Assembly: GCA_011526275.1 (NCBI GenBank)
Contig: WTJP01000158.1
Coordinates: 1 to 8,254, forward strand
Reading direction: 5' to 3'
Length of the DNA stretch: 8,254 nucleotides
Source of the DNA: Candidatus Arcticimaribacter sp.
Lineage (GTDB): Bacteria; Bacteroidota; Bacteroidia; Flavobacteriales; Flavobacteriaceae
The translations under genes and the position numbers were made by a program. A model generated the notes under the pieces. The model was not told the origin of the DNA and searched no databases. It was given only the letters and a program-made list of their open reading frames with translations. The first letter of the stretch is position 1, and the number at the start of each line of letters is the position of its first letter. Positions 1-7,017 of this stretch are shown in pieces.

Positions 1-53
1 GAAACAAAATAATCTTTATGCCCAAAATCGGTAGTCAAAGTGATGATCGACAT
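1..53 (-). CDS. SAM hydroxide adenosyltransferase / SAM hydrolase family (DUF62), N-terminal fragment
   Basis: The minus strand from the CAT at 51-53 reads MSIITLTTDFGHKDYFV before running off the left edge. The start ITLTTDFGxKD is the hallmark N-terminus of the SAM hydroxide adenosyltransferase family (DUF62, relatives of the chlorinase and fluorinase enzymes). In that family the Asp of TDFG belongs to the SAM-binding site. Family members of the non-halogenating type hydrolyse S-adenosylmethionine to adenosine and methionine; the cellular purpose is poorly understood. Only 17 codons are visible, so length and the remaining active-site residues cannot be checked. The gene is divergent from phoH, with 94 bp between the two start codons. 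No signal peptide is seen, so a cytoplasmic protein is expected. The family call is firm for so short a piece because the motif is distinctive. Confidence 0.8.
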   Translation of the reverse strand, partial: MSIITLTTDFGHKDYFV

Positions 54-93
54 AAAGTTATTTTTATTTGAGATTAGATTGAAATGAAAAATG

Positions 94-101
94 TAAATTT
101 G
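94..101 (+). promoter_or_regulatory. Candidate -7 promoter box for phoH-purC
   Basis: TAAATTTG matches the Bacteroidota -7 consensus TAnnTTTG exactly. A TTTG at 67-70 could serve as the -33 element, but the 23-base spacer is at the long end. Transcription would begin near 106-108, giving a leader of about 40 bases before the TTG start at 148. The box also overlaps a short inverted repeat: TGTAA at 92-96 and TTACA at 103-107. Confidence 0.45.
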
Positions 102-105
102 ATTA

Positions 106-113
106 CAAACTTA
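106..113 (-). promoter_or_regulatory. Candidate -7 promoter box for the divergent SAM hydrolase gene
   Basis: The minus strand reads TAAGTTTG here, again an exact TAnnTTTG. It faces the SAM hydrolase gene and would start transcription near 100, with a leader of about 45 bases. No clear TTG -33 element lies at the expected distance, so support rests on the -7 box alone. It is only four bases from the opposing phoH box, so the two polymerases would compete. Confidence 0.3.
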
Positions 114-147
114 CAAAACTGAGCGTATAATCGTTAACGAAAAGCTA

Positions 148-1101
148 TTGAACGAAATTGAAATCGTATTAACAGAAGTCAATTCACAAGACTTCTTTGG
201 AGAGCAAAACAAAACCATTGCGCAGTTGCGCACCTACTTTCCCAAGTTGAAAATCATTGCCCGTGGCGACAAAATTAAAGCCTATGGGGAAGAAGAGATA
301 CTCGAAGAATTTGAAAAACGCGTCGATATGCTCGTGGCCCACTTCGGGAAATTCAATAACCTCGATTTAAATACCATTGAGTTGATTCTCTCCTCTAACG
401 GGGCACAAGACTATGAAGCAACCGATGAAAAGGAGTCGTTTATTCTCCACGGTTTAGGTGGAAAAATAATCAAAGCAAAAACCCTCAACCAGCAACGTCT
501 GGTGGAGATGAGCAAGAAAAACGATATGCTTTTTGCCATTGGTCCGGCCGGTACGGGAAAAACATACACCAGTGTTGCATTAGCGGTTAAAGCGCTTAAA
601 GAGAAGCAAGTAAAACGCATTATCTTAACCCGCCCTGCGGTTGAAGCTGGGGAAAATCTTGGGTTTTTACCGGGGGATATGAAAGAGAAATTAGATCCCT
701 ATATGCAACCTCTATACGATGCCCTTCGCGATATGATTCCCGCAGAGCGTTTGGCTTCTTACATTGAAAAAGGAACCATACAAATTGCGCCCCTGGCATT
801 TATGCGTGGACGTACCCTTGACCATGCATTTGTGATTTTAGACGAAGCCCAAAATACGACTCATGCGCAAATGAAGATGTTCCTCACCCGCATGGGGCCC
901 AGTGCCAAGTTTATCATTACTGGAGACCCCGGGCAAATCGATTTACCCCGTCGGGTGATTTCAGGATTAAAAGAAGCTCTTTTAATTTTGAAAGAAACGG
1001 CAGGAATCGGAATTTTGTACCTCGATGACCGCGACGTGATTCGTCACCGTTTGGTCAAAAAAGTAATCGATGCCTACAAGCACATTGAACACCAAAACTA
1101 A
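148..1101 (+). CDS. phoH: PhoH family P-loop ATPase (YbeZ/PhoL type)
   Basis: Cytoplasmic PhoH-family ATPase, related to E. coli YbeZ and B. subtilis PhoH. Family members bind RNA, some have reported helicase activity, and they are linked to the endoribonuclease YbeY and rRNA maturation. The 317 residues match the usual 310-350. An N-terminal KH-like nucleic-acid-binding region spans about residues 33-80 (PKLKIIARGDKIKAYGEEE). The ATPase domain carries Walker A GPAGTGKT at 132-139, Walker B VILDEAQN at 229-236 and the family motif ITGDPGQIDLP at 257-267. A conserved C-terminal block, DVIRHRLVKKVIDAY, sits at 296-310. There is no PIN domain, so it is not PhoH2. The start is TTG at 148: the frame is open only back to the TGA at 100-102, with no ATG, GTG or other TTG between, and the protein begins as homologues do. 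Its TAA directly abuts the purC ATG, so the two are presumably one transcript. The name reflects an old phosphate-starvation link that need not apply here. Confidence 0.95.
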   Translation: MNEIEIVLTEVNSQDFFGEQNKTIAQLRTYFPKLKIIARGDKIKAYGEEEILEEFEKRVDMLVAHFGKFNNLDLNTIELILSSNGAQDYEATDEKESFILHGLGGKIIKAKTLNQQRLVEMSKKNDMLFAIGPAGTGKTYTSVALAVKALKEKQVKRIILTRPAVEAGENLGFLPGDMKEKLDPYMQPLYDALRDMIPAERLASYIEKGTIQIAPLAFMRGRTLDHAFVILDEAQNTTHAQMKMFLTRMGPSAKFIITGDPGQIDLPRRVISGLKEALLILKETAGIGILYLDDRDVIRHRLVKKVIDAYKHIEHQN

Positions 1102-2049
1102 ATGAATACCCTATTATCGACCTCTTTTAGCCTTCCGGGGCAATTGCATAAATACACAGGAAAAGTACGTGAAGTTTTTACCCTTGAAGACGATTTATTG
1201 GTGATGATCGCCACCGATCGTCTCTCTGCTTTTGATGTGGTTATGCCCAAAGGTATTCCCTACAAAGGGCAAATATTGAATCAAATTGCGACACAGATGT
1301 TGCAAGCCACCCAAGACATAGTACCCAATTGGCTGGAAGCTACCCCAGACCCGGCCGTTTCCATTGGAAAACGTTGTACGCCTTTTAAGGTAGAGATGGT
1401 TATTCGGGGCTATTTATCGGGGCATGCTGCACGCGAATACAAAGCAGGTAAACGCGAACTTTGTGGAGTGGCTATGCCAGAGGGAATGATAGAGAACGAC
1501 CGTTTCCCTTCTCCCATCATCACGCCAGCTACTAAGGCTGAGGAAGGACACGATGAGGACATTTCCAGAGAAGAAATCATTCGTCAGGGGATCGTTGCAG
1601 AAGCCGATTATGTCGTTTTAGAAAAATACACCCGGGCACTCTTTGAGCGCGGGTCACAATTGGCCGCAGAAAAAGGATTGATTTTGGTGGACACCAAATA
1701 TGAATTTGGAAAAACGGCTGATGGTACCATTGTTTTGATCGACGAGATTCACACCCCAGACTCCTCGCGTTATTTTTATGCCGAAGGCTATGAAGCCCGC
1801 CAAAAAGCAGGGGAGGCACAAAAGCAACTTTCCAAAGAATTTGTACGCCAGTGGTTAATATCCAATGGTTTTCAAGGCTTGGAAGGACAAAGCGTTCCTG
1901 AAATGAGCGAAGAATACATCGAAACGGTGTCCAATCGCTATATCGAGCTTTATGAAAACATCACCGGGGAAGGTTTTGTCAAAGCCGACTTAAGCCAAAT
2001 TGAAGCGCGTATCGAGCAAAATATTCTTCATTACTTAGCAAATCGCTAA
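1102..2049 (+). CDS. purC: Phosphoribosylaminoimidazole-succinocarboxamide synthase (SAICAR synthase)
   Basis: Cytoplasmic enzyme of de novo purine synthesis. It joins CAIR and aspartate using ATP, giving SAICAR on the way to IMP. Signatures run in order along the protein: GKVREVF (20-26, nucleotide-binding loop region), DRLSAFDVVMPKGIPYKG (39-56), RCTPFKVEMVIRGYLSGHA (91-109), the substrate-binding ITPATKAEEGHDEDIS (140-155), and LVDTKYEFG (195-203) followed by LIDEIHTPDSSRYF (212-225). At 315 residues it is of the longer form, about 300 residues as in yeast, rather than the roughly 240-residue E. coli form. The extra length lies largely in the C-terminal helical region after 240. ATG follows the phoH stop with zero bases between, so translation is probably coupled, and any ribosome binding signal would lie inside the phoH end, where no Shine-Dalgarno sequence is evident. 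No PurR-type site is visible. Confidence 0.97.
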   Translation: MNTLLSTSFSLPGQLHKYTGKVREVFTLEDDLLVMIATDRLSAFDVVMPKGIPYKGQILNQIATQMLQATQDIVPNWLEATPDPAVSIGKRCTPFKVEMVIRGYLSGHAAREYKAGKRELCGVAMPEGMIENDRFPSPIITPATKAEEGHDEDISREEIIRQGIVAEADYVVLEKYTRALFERGSQLAAEKGLILVDTKYEFGKTADGTIVLIDEIHTPDSSRYFYAEGYEARQKAGEAQKQLSKEFVRQWLISNGFQGLEGQSVPEMSEEYIETVSNRYIELYENITGEGFVKADLSQIEARIEQNILHYLANR

Positions 2050-2164
2050 ACGGAGAATTCTTTAGAATCAGCAGCTTAGTAGTTTTCAACGACCTTGTGT
2101 TAATTCTTTTCCCTTTGTGCATGGTGCATAAAAGTTGCTAAGCCGTTATATTAGCTACACTACT
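2050..2164 (+). promoter_or_regulatory. purC-parE intergenic region, probable parE promoter region
   Basis: These 115 bases separate the phoH-purC pair from parE-parC and should hold the parE promoter. The best -7 candidate is TATATTAG at 2147-2154, one mismatch from TAnnTTTG, which would place transcription only a few bases before the ATG at 2165. A TTTG at 2114-2117 is too far upstream (29 bases) to be a good -33 partner. GTGCAT is repeated directly at 2116-2121 and 2124-2129. No GC-rich hairpin with a T-run follows purC, so read-through into parE is possible. Confidence 0.3.
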
Positions 2165-4024
2165 ATGGCCGAAAAAGTACAATACACCGAAGACAATATA
2201 CGCTCGCTCGATTGGAAAGAACACATCCGCATGCGTCCGGGTATGTACATCGGTAAACTGGGCGATGGTTCATCTCCCGATGACGGTATCTACATTCTCA
2301 TCAAAGAAGTACTCGACAACTGTATCGACGAATTTGTTATGGGTGCCGGGAAAACGATCGAGATTAAAATCGTTGATAATCAAGTTATTGTTCGCGACTA
2401 CGGCCGTGGAATTCCCTTGGGGAAAGTGGTCGATGTAGTCTCTAAAATGAATACTGGGGGGAAATACGATTCCCGAGCGTTTAAGAAATCGGTTGGTCTA
2501 AACGGAGTTGGAACCAAGGCGGTTAACGCGCTTTCTTCTTCCTTTGTGGTAGAATCGGTTCGAGACGAACAAGCCAAAAGAGCAGCTTTTGAGTTTGGCG
2601 CCTTGATTGAAGAAGGAGAACAACAACCTTCCAAAGCGCGTCGAGGAACTAAAGTTTCCTTTATCCCAGATAATAGCATCTTCAAGAATTACAAGTTCCG
2701 CGCGGAATACATCGTACGCATGATTAAGAACTATGTGTACTTGAATCCGGGCTTGACCATAGATTTTAATGGCGAAAAGTACTTTTCGGAAAACGGTTTA
2801 AAAGACCTCTTGGAAGACCAAGTCAACGAAAGCGACTTGTTGTATCCTATCATTCACTTGCGCGGTAATGATATCGAAGTAGCCATTACACACAGTAAAT
2901 CGCAATACAGCGAGGAATATCATTCCTTTGTCAACGGACAAAATACCACTCAAGGCGGAACCCACCAAGCGGCCTTTCGCGAGGCTTATGTAAAGACGAT
3001 TCGCGAGTTTTTCGGAAAGAATTACGACGCTTCTGATATACGAAAATCCATCATAGCGGCCATCAGTATTAAAGTGATGGAACCCGTCTTTGAATCACAA
3101 ACCAAAACCAAATTAGGTTCTACCGAAATGGGCGACGGTATGCCGAGTGTGCGTGCCTATGTCAATGATTTCTTAGGAACACAACTGGATAATTTCTTAC
3201 ACAAGAATCAAGAAATTGCTGCGAGCATACAACGTAAAATCCTTCAAGCAGAGAAAGAGCGAAAGGAACTTTCGGGTATTCGCAAATTAGCCCGAGAACG
3301 CGCAAAGAAAGCGAGTTTGCACAATAAAAAATTGCGCGATTGTCGTGTGCATTTAGGCGATTTAAAAAAGGATCGCCGACTGGATTCGACCTTGTTTATT
3401 ACCGAGGGAGACTCGGCCAGTGGATCGATTACCAAGTCGCGCGACGTCAACACCCAAGCGGTTTTTAGTTTACGTGGGAAGCCCTTGAATACCTTTGGGA
3501 TGACCAAGAAAATCGTCTATGAAAATGAAGAGTTCAACCTCTTACAGGCTGCACTGAACATCGAAGACGGACTCGAAGATTTACGCTATAACAATATTGT
3601 AATCGCTACCGATGCCGATGTGGACGGTATGCACATTCGCTTACTCCTCATTACTTTTTTCTTGCAATTTTTCCCTGAACTCATAAAAGAAGGGCACCTG
3701 TATATATTGCAAACCCCCTTGTTCCGTGTTCGTGACAAGAAGGAAACCATCTACTGCTATTCAGAAGCAGAGCGGGTAGCGGCAATTCAAAAATTGAGAG
3801 GTAAACCCGAAATCACCCGATTCAAGGGATTGGGGGAAATTTCTCCAGATGAGTTCAAGTATTTTATTGGGGAAGACATTCGTCTCGATCCGGTTATGCT
3901 CGACAAGGCGACCACCATTGAACAACTCTTAGAGTTTTATATGGGGAAAAACACCCAAAACCGACAAGACTTTATCATCAATAACCTTAAAGTAGAATTA
4001 GATCTGGCTGAACTAGACGCGTAA
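2165..4024 (+). CDS. parE: DNA topoisomerase IV subunit B (type IIA topoisomerase ATPase/TOPRIM subunit)
   Basis: ATPase and TOPRIM subunit of topoisomerase IV, which acts with ParC to decatenate daughter chromosomes and relax supercoils. The 619 residues fit the Bacteroidota ParE family, shorter than E. coli GyrB. The GHKL ATPase domain has EVLDNCIDE (48-56, general base Glu48 and Mg-binding Asn52), DYGRGIP (78-84) and GLNGVGTKAVN (111-121). The transducer carries the QTK loop at 312-314 (QTKTKL). The TOPRIM domain has EGDSASG (414-420) and DADVDG (483-488), the metal-binding acidic residues. FKGLGEISPDEF (553-564) and a C-terminal MGKNTQNRQDF follow. EGDSASGS replaces the EGDSAGGS of gyrase, as in other Bacteroidota ParE proteins. 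I chose ATG 2165 because MAEKVQYTEDNIRSLDWKEH is the family N-terminus. A TTG at 2135 would add ten unrelated residues. One base separates its stop from parC. Confidence 0.95.
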   Translation: MAEKVQYTEDNIRSLDWKEHIRMRPGMYIGKLGDGSSPDDGIYILIKEVLDNCIDEFVMGAGKTIEIKIVDNQVIVRDYGRGIPLGKVVDVVSKMNTGGKYDSRAFKKSVGLNGVGTKAVNALSSSFVVESVRDEQAKRAAFEFGALIEEGEQQPSKARRGTKVSFIPDNSIFKNYKFRAEYIVRMIKNYVYLNPGLTIDFNGEKYFSENGLKDLLEDQVNESDLLYPIIHLRGNDIEVAITHSKSQYSEEYHSFVNGQNTTQGGTHQAAFREAYVKTIREFFGKNYDASDIRKSIIAAISIKVMEPVFESQTKTKLGSTEMGDGMPSVRAYVNDFLGTQLDNFLHKNQEIAASIQRKILQAEKERKELSGIRKLARERAKKASLHNKKLRDCRVHLGDLKKDRRLDSTLFITEGDSASGSITKSRDVNTQAVFSLRGKPLNTFGMTKKIVYENEEFNLLQAALNIEDGLEDLRYNNIVIATDADVDGMHIRLLLITFFLQFFPELIKEGHLYILQTPLFRVRDKKETIYCYSEAERVAAIQKLRGKPEITRFKGLGEISPDEFKYFIGEDIRLDPVMLDKATTIEQLLEFYMGKNTQNRQDFIINNLKVELDLAELDA

Positions 4025-4025
4025 T

Positions 4026-6614
4026 ATGGACGAAAAAGAATTCTACGAATCTACCGAGCAAAATAACGAAAACGAGTCCCTTATTAAGGTAACGGGCATG
4101 TACAAGGATTGGTTCTTGGACTATGCCTCTTATGTAATACTCGAACGCGCCGTACCCGCCATTGCCGATGGTTTAAAGCCGGTGCAACGACGTATTTTAC
4201 ACTCCATGAAAGACTTAGACGATGGACGCTACAACAAGGTGGCTAACATCGTGGGGCACACCATGCAGTACCACCCACACGGTGATGCGAGTATCGCAGA
4301 CGCCATGGTGCAAATTGGACAAAAAGACTTGCTCATCGACATGCAAGGGAACTGGGGGAATATTCTCACCGGAGACCGTGCAGCAGCCTCGCGTTATATT
4401 GAAGCGCGTTTGTCGAAGTTCGCCCTTGAAGTGGTGTATAGCCCTAAAGTCACCGACTGGCAATTGTCGTATGACGGGCGAAAAAATGAACCCGTTCATT
4501 TACCGGTAAAGTTTCCATTACTCTTGGCCCAAGGTGCCGAGGGGATTGCCGTGGGACTTTCAACAAAAATATTACCCCACAACTTCAATGAGTTGCTGCA
4601 GGCGAGTATTGCCTACCTTAAAGGAAAGAAGTTCGATCTCTATCCCGATTTTCAAACAGGCGGGATCATCGATGTGCAAAACTACAACGATGGAATGCGT
4701 GGGGGGAAAGTACGGGTTCGTGCCAAGATTAGTGTACGCGATAAGAACACCTTGGTTATTCACGAAATTCCTTACAGCACAACTACTTCATCCTTAATTG
4801 ATTCGATCTTAAAAGCCAACGATAAAGGCAAGATCAAAATCAAGAAAATCGAAGACAACACTGCTGCTGAAGTCGAGATTCTCGTGCATTTACCCAACGG
4901 AATTTCACCCGATAAAACCATCGATGCGCTCTATGCATTTACGGCTTGTGAGTCGTCTATTTCACCTTTGGGTTGTATTATCATCGATAACAAACCTAAT
5001 TTTATTGGGGTGTCGGAAATGCTTAAAATTTCAACTGACACCACGGTTAGCACCTTAAAAAAGGAACTAGAGCATCGACTTCAGGAGCTTGAAAATCAAT
5101 GGCATTACGCCTCATTAGAGCGTATTTTCATTGAAAACAAAGTCTATCGTCTCATCGAAGAAGAAGAGACCTGGGAAGGGGTGCTCCAAGCCATAGACGA
5201 AGGAATCAAACCATATATTGGTCATTTAAAACGTCCTGTCGTAGAGGAAGATTTGGTGCGCTTAACAGAAATTCGAATCAAGCGTATTTCTAAATTTGAT
5301 ATCGACAAAGCACAACAACGTATAGAAGCGTTGGAAGAAGATATTGCCGCGGTTAAACACAACCTCGATCACCTTATAGATTTTGCGATTGACTATTTCA
5401 GTCAGTTGAAGAAAGACTACGGAAAAGGAAGAGAGCGTAAATCAGAAATTCGCACTTTCGACGATGTAGATGCCAAGAAAGTGGTGGTGCGCAACCTTAA
5501 ACTCTATGTCAATAGAGCCGAAGGTTTTGTGGGTACTTCCTTGCGCAAAGATGAATATGTTTGCGACTGTGCCGATATTGACGATCTCATTGTATTTACC
5601 CGCTCGGGGAAAATGCAAGTGGTCAAAGTTGACAGTAAAGTATTTGTAGAGAAAGACATTATTCATGTGGCGGTATTTAAGAAAAAAGACAACCGCACCA
5701 TCTACAACGCTATCTATAAAGACGGGAAACTGGGAACATCCTACATCAAACGTTTTGCAGTAACAGGAGTTACCCGCGATAAAATGTATGACATAACTCA
5801 AGGGAAGCCAGGATCTCACTTACTATATTTTAGTGCGAATCCAAATGGAGAAGCAGAGCTGGTGACGGTCGTGTTACGCAACACTGGACAAGTCAAAAAA
5901 CTGAAGTGGGAACTCGACTTTGCCGACCTTCAAATTAAAGGACGTGGCGTTAAAGGAAATATTGTCTCTAAACACAACGTACTCAAAGTTGAGCTCAAAG
6001 AAAAAGGAGTGTCAACCCTCAAGCCACGCAGAATTTGGTTCGATGAAACTGTTTTAAAACTGAATTTAGATGAAAGAGGCCGCTTGTTAGGCGCATTTAG
6101 AGGAGAAGACAAGCTGTTGATTATCAACAATAAAGGTGAGTCAAAAACGGTAACCCCTCAAATGGAATTACACTTTGCTCAGGTACCTGAGGTGCTAGAG
6201 CGTTGGGTACCAGAAAAGCCCATTACGGCAGTGTATTACGACCCCGAAAAAGCACGCTATTTCATCAAGCGTTTCCTCATCGAAAATGAAAACAAAGAGG
6301 ACAGCTTCATCAAAGAAGGCGGAGAACTCATTTATGTGGGTACCGAATGGCGCCCAGTGCTCGAGCTTGAATTTGTAAAACCCAGAGGTGGTGACCCTTT
6401 ACCACCTAAGCAAATCAATGTGGAAGAATTTATTTCCATTAAGGGGTACAAAGCCATGGGGAATCAACTCACCGATAAAAAGGTGAAAAACATTCAACTT
6501 AAAGAATCGCTTCCCTATGAAATTCAAGAAGAGGCTGCGGTGGAGGAGATCGAAGTCAATCAGCCCGAGGCTGTCGATAATGAAGAAGCTCCACAAACCA
6601 AATTGGACTTCTAG
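4026..6614 (+). CDS. parC: DNA topoisomerase IV subunit A (DNA cleavage/religation subunit)
   Basis: Catalytic DNA-breaking subunit partnering ParE; it forms the transient protein-linked double-strand break through which the second duplex passes. The winged-helix core includes ADGLKPVQRRIL (48-59), YHPHGDASIADAMVQ (82-96, the quinolone-determining region) and AAASRYIEARLS (119-130), where Tyr124 is the catalytic tyrosine. NILTGDRAA lies just before it. A tower and long helical coiled-coil region extends to about 470 (for example QRIEALEEDIAAVKHNLDHL, 431-450). The C-terminal beta-pinwheel follows, from about 485 to 810, with a GyrA-box-like QIKGRGVKG at 636-644. An acidic tail (834-857) ends in QTKLDF. 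At 862 residues it is the usual Bacteroidota size, larger than E. coli ParC (752). The ATG lies one base after the parE TAA, so the two are co-translated. The stop TAG overlaps the stop of the convergent lipoprotein gene. I assign topoisomerase IV rather than gyrase from the ParE-adjacent layout and sequence type. Confidence 0.93.
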   Translation: MDEKEFYESTEQNNENESLIKVTGMYKDWFLDYASYVILERAVPAIADGLKPVQRRILHSMKDLDDGRYNKVANIVGHTMQYHPHGDASIADAMVQIGQKDLLIDMQGNWGNILTGDRAAASRYIEARLSKFALEVVYSPKVTDWQLSYDGRKNEPVHLPVKFPLLLAQGAEGIAVGLSTKILPHNFNELLQASIAYLKGKKFDLYPDFQTGGIIDVQNYNDGMRGGKVRVRAKISVRDKNTLVIHEIPYSTTTSSLIDSILKANDKGKIKIKKIEDNTAAEVEILVHLPNGISPDKTIDALYAFTACESSISPLGCIIIDNKPNFIGVSEMLKISTDTTVSTLKKELEHRLQELENQWHYASLERIFIENKVYRLIEEEETWEGVLQAIDEGIKPYIGHLKRPVVEEDLVRLTEIRIKRISKFDIDKAQQRIEALEEDIAAVKHNLDHLIDFAIDYFSQLKKDYGKGRERKSEIRTFDDVDAKKVVVRNLKLYVNRAEGFVGTSLRKDEYVCDCADIDDLIVFTRSGKMQVVKVDSKVFVEKDIIHVAVFKKKDNRTIYNAIYKDGKLGTSYIKRFAVTGVTRDKMYDITQGKPGSHLLYFSANPNGEAELVTVVLRNTGQVKKLKWELDFADLQIKGRGVKGNIVSKHNVLKVELKEKGVSTLKPRRIWFDETVLKLNLDERGRLLGAFRGEDKLLIINNKGESKTVTPQMELHFAQVPEVLERWVPEKPITAVYYDPEKARYFIKRFLIENENKEDSFIKEGGELIYVGTEWRPVLELEFVKPRGGDPLPPKQINVEEFISIKGYKAMGNQLTDKKVKNIQLKESLPYEIQEEAAVEEIEVNQPEAVDNEEAPQTKLDF

Positions 6615-7003
6615 GGCTGAACTAAATCTTTACTTAATTTAAGTATCGTTCCGCGTTGCTTGTTTTTTTGATCTCCCACGAGTGCATATTCAAAAACATA
6701 TTCATTTCCTTGGGTGGAAATGATTTTTATGCTGATGGGCCGCTTGTCTTGATTTGAGGTGGGATTTAATTTGGTGAGTACGCATTCACATTCATTGATC
6801 CAGCGGATGGAAGCGGAATCTACTCCAGTATTAAAATATTCGACTTCTAAATCTTTCGTGCGTAAAAAAGTAGAGGTTTGCAATTGATCCCCGATAATTT
6901 GTTGGAATTGAAATGTTCCCGTGTGGAAGTTTTCGCAATTGCGCTCGACATTGTAGCAACCAATGGTGCAGCACAATAAGGCTAAAGTGGCGATCTTTTT
7001 CAT
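6611..7003 (-). CDS. Small putative lipoprotein of the topoisomerase-IV-adjacent flavobacterial family
   Basis: A 130-residue predicted lipoprotein of unknown function. The N-terminus has Lys2-Lys3, a hydrophobic stretch at 4-15 and a lipobox-like TIGC ending at Cys16; Thr at -3 is not the ideal Leu/Val but Gly at -1 is. The mature part begins CYNVERNCENFHTGTF and is mostly alternating beta-like strands (for example TGTFQFQQ and SIKIISTQGNEYVFEYALVG). Other landmarks are SIRWINECECVLTKLNP (65-81) and KNKQRGTI (113-120). Cys23, Cys72 and Cys74 remain besides the lipid-bearing Cys. From memory, homologues in flavobacteria lie beside parC and are often labelled 'DNA topoisomerase IV' by transfer from the neighbour. 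Nothing in the sequence supports such an activity. It lies 14 bases downstream of the XRE regulator gene on the same strand, so it is probably co-transcribed with it. No obvious acidic surface-export signal follows Cys16. Confidence 0.85.
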   Translation of the reverse strand: MKKIATLALLCCTIGCYNVERNCENFHTGTFQFQQIIGDQLQTSTFLRTKDLEVEYFNTGVDSASIRWINECECVLTKLNPTSNQDKRPISIKIISTQGNEYVFEYALVGDQKNKQRGTILKLSKDLVQP

Positions 7004-7017
7004 AGACCATAAAAATA

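Noticed and set aside
2057..2068. ATTCT/AGAAT inverted repeat just after purC as a terminator
   Set aside because: The loop would be only two bases, the arms are AT-rich, and no T-run follows directly.
2135..2164. Alternative parE start at TTG 2135, adding ten residues
   Set aside because: The added residues do not resemble the family, whereas ATG 2165 begins exactly the conserved N-terminus.
4222..4797. Open frames in the +1 register and on the minus strand inside parC
   Set aside because: They lie wholly within a strongly conserved topoisomerase gene, have no family features and are out-of-frame shadows.
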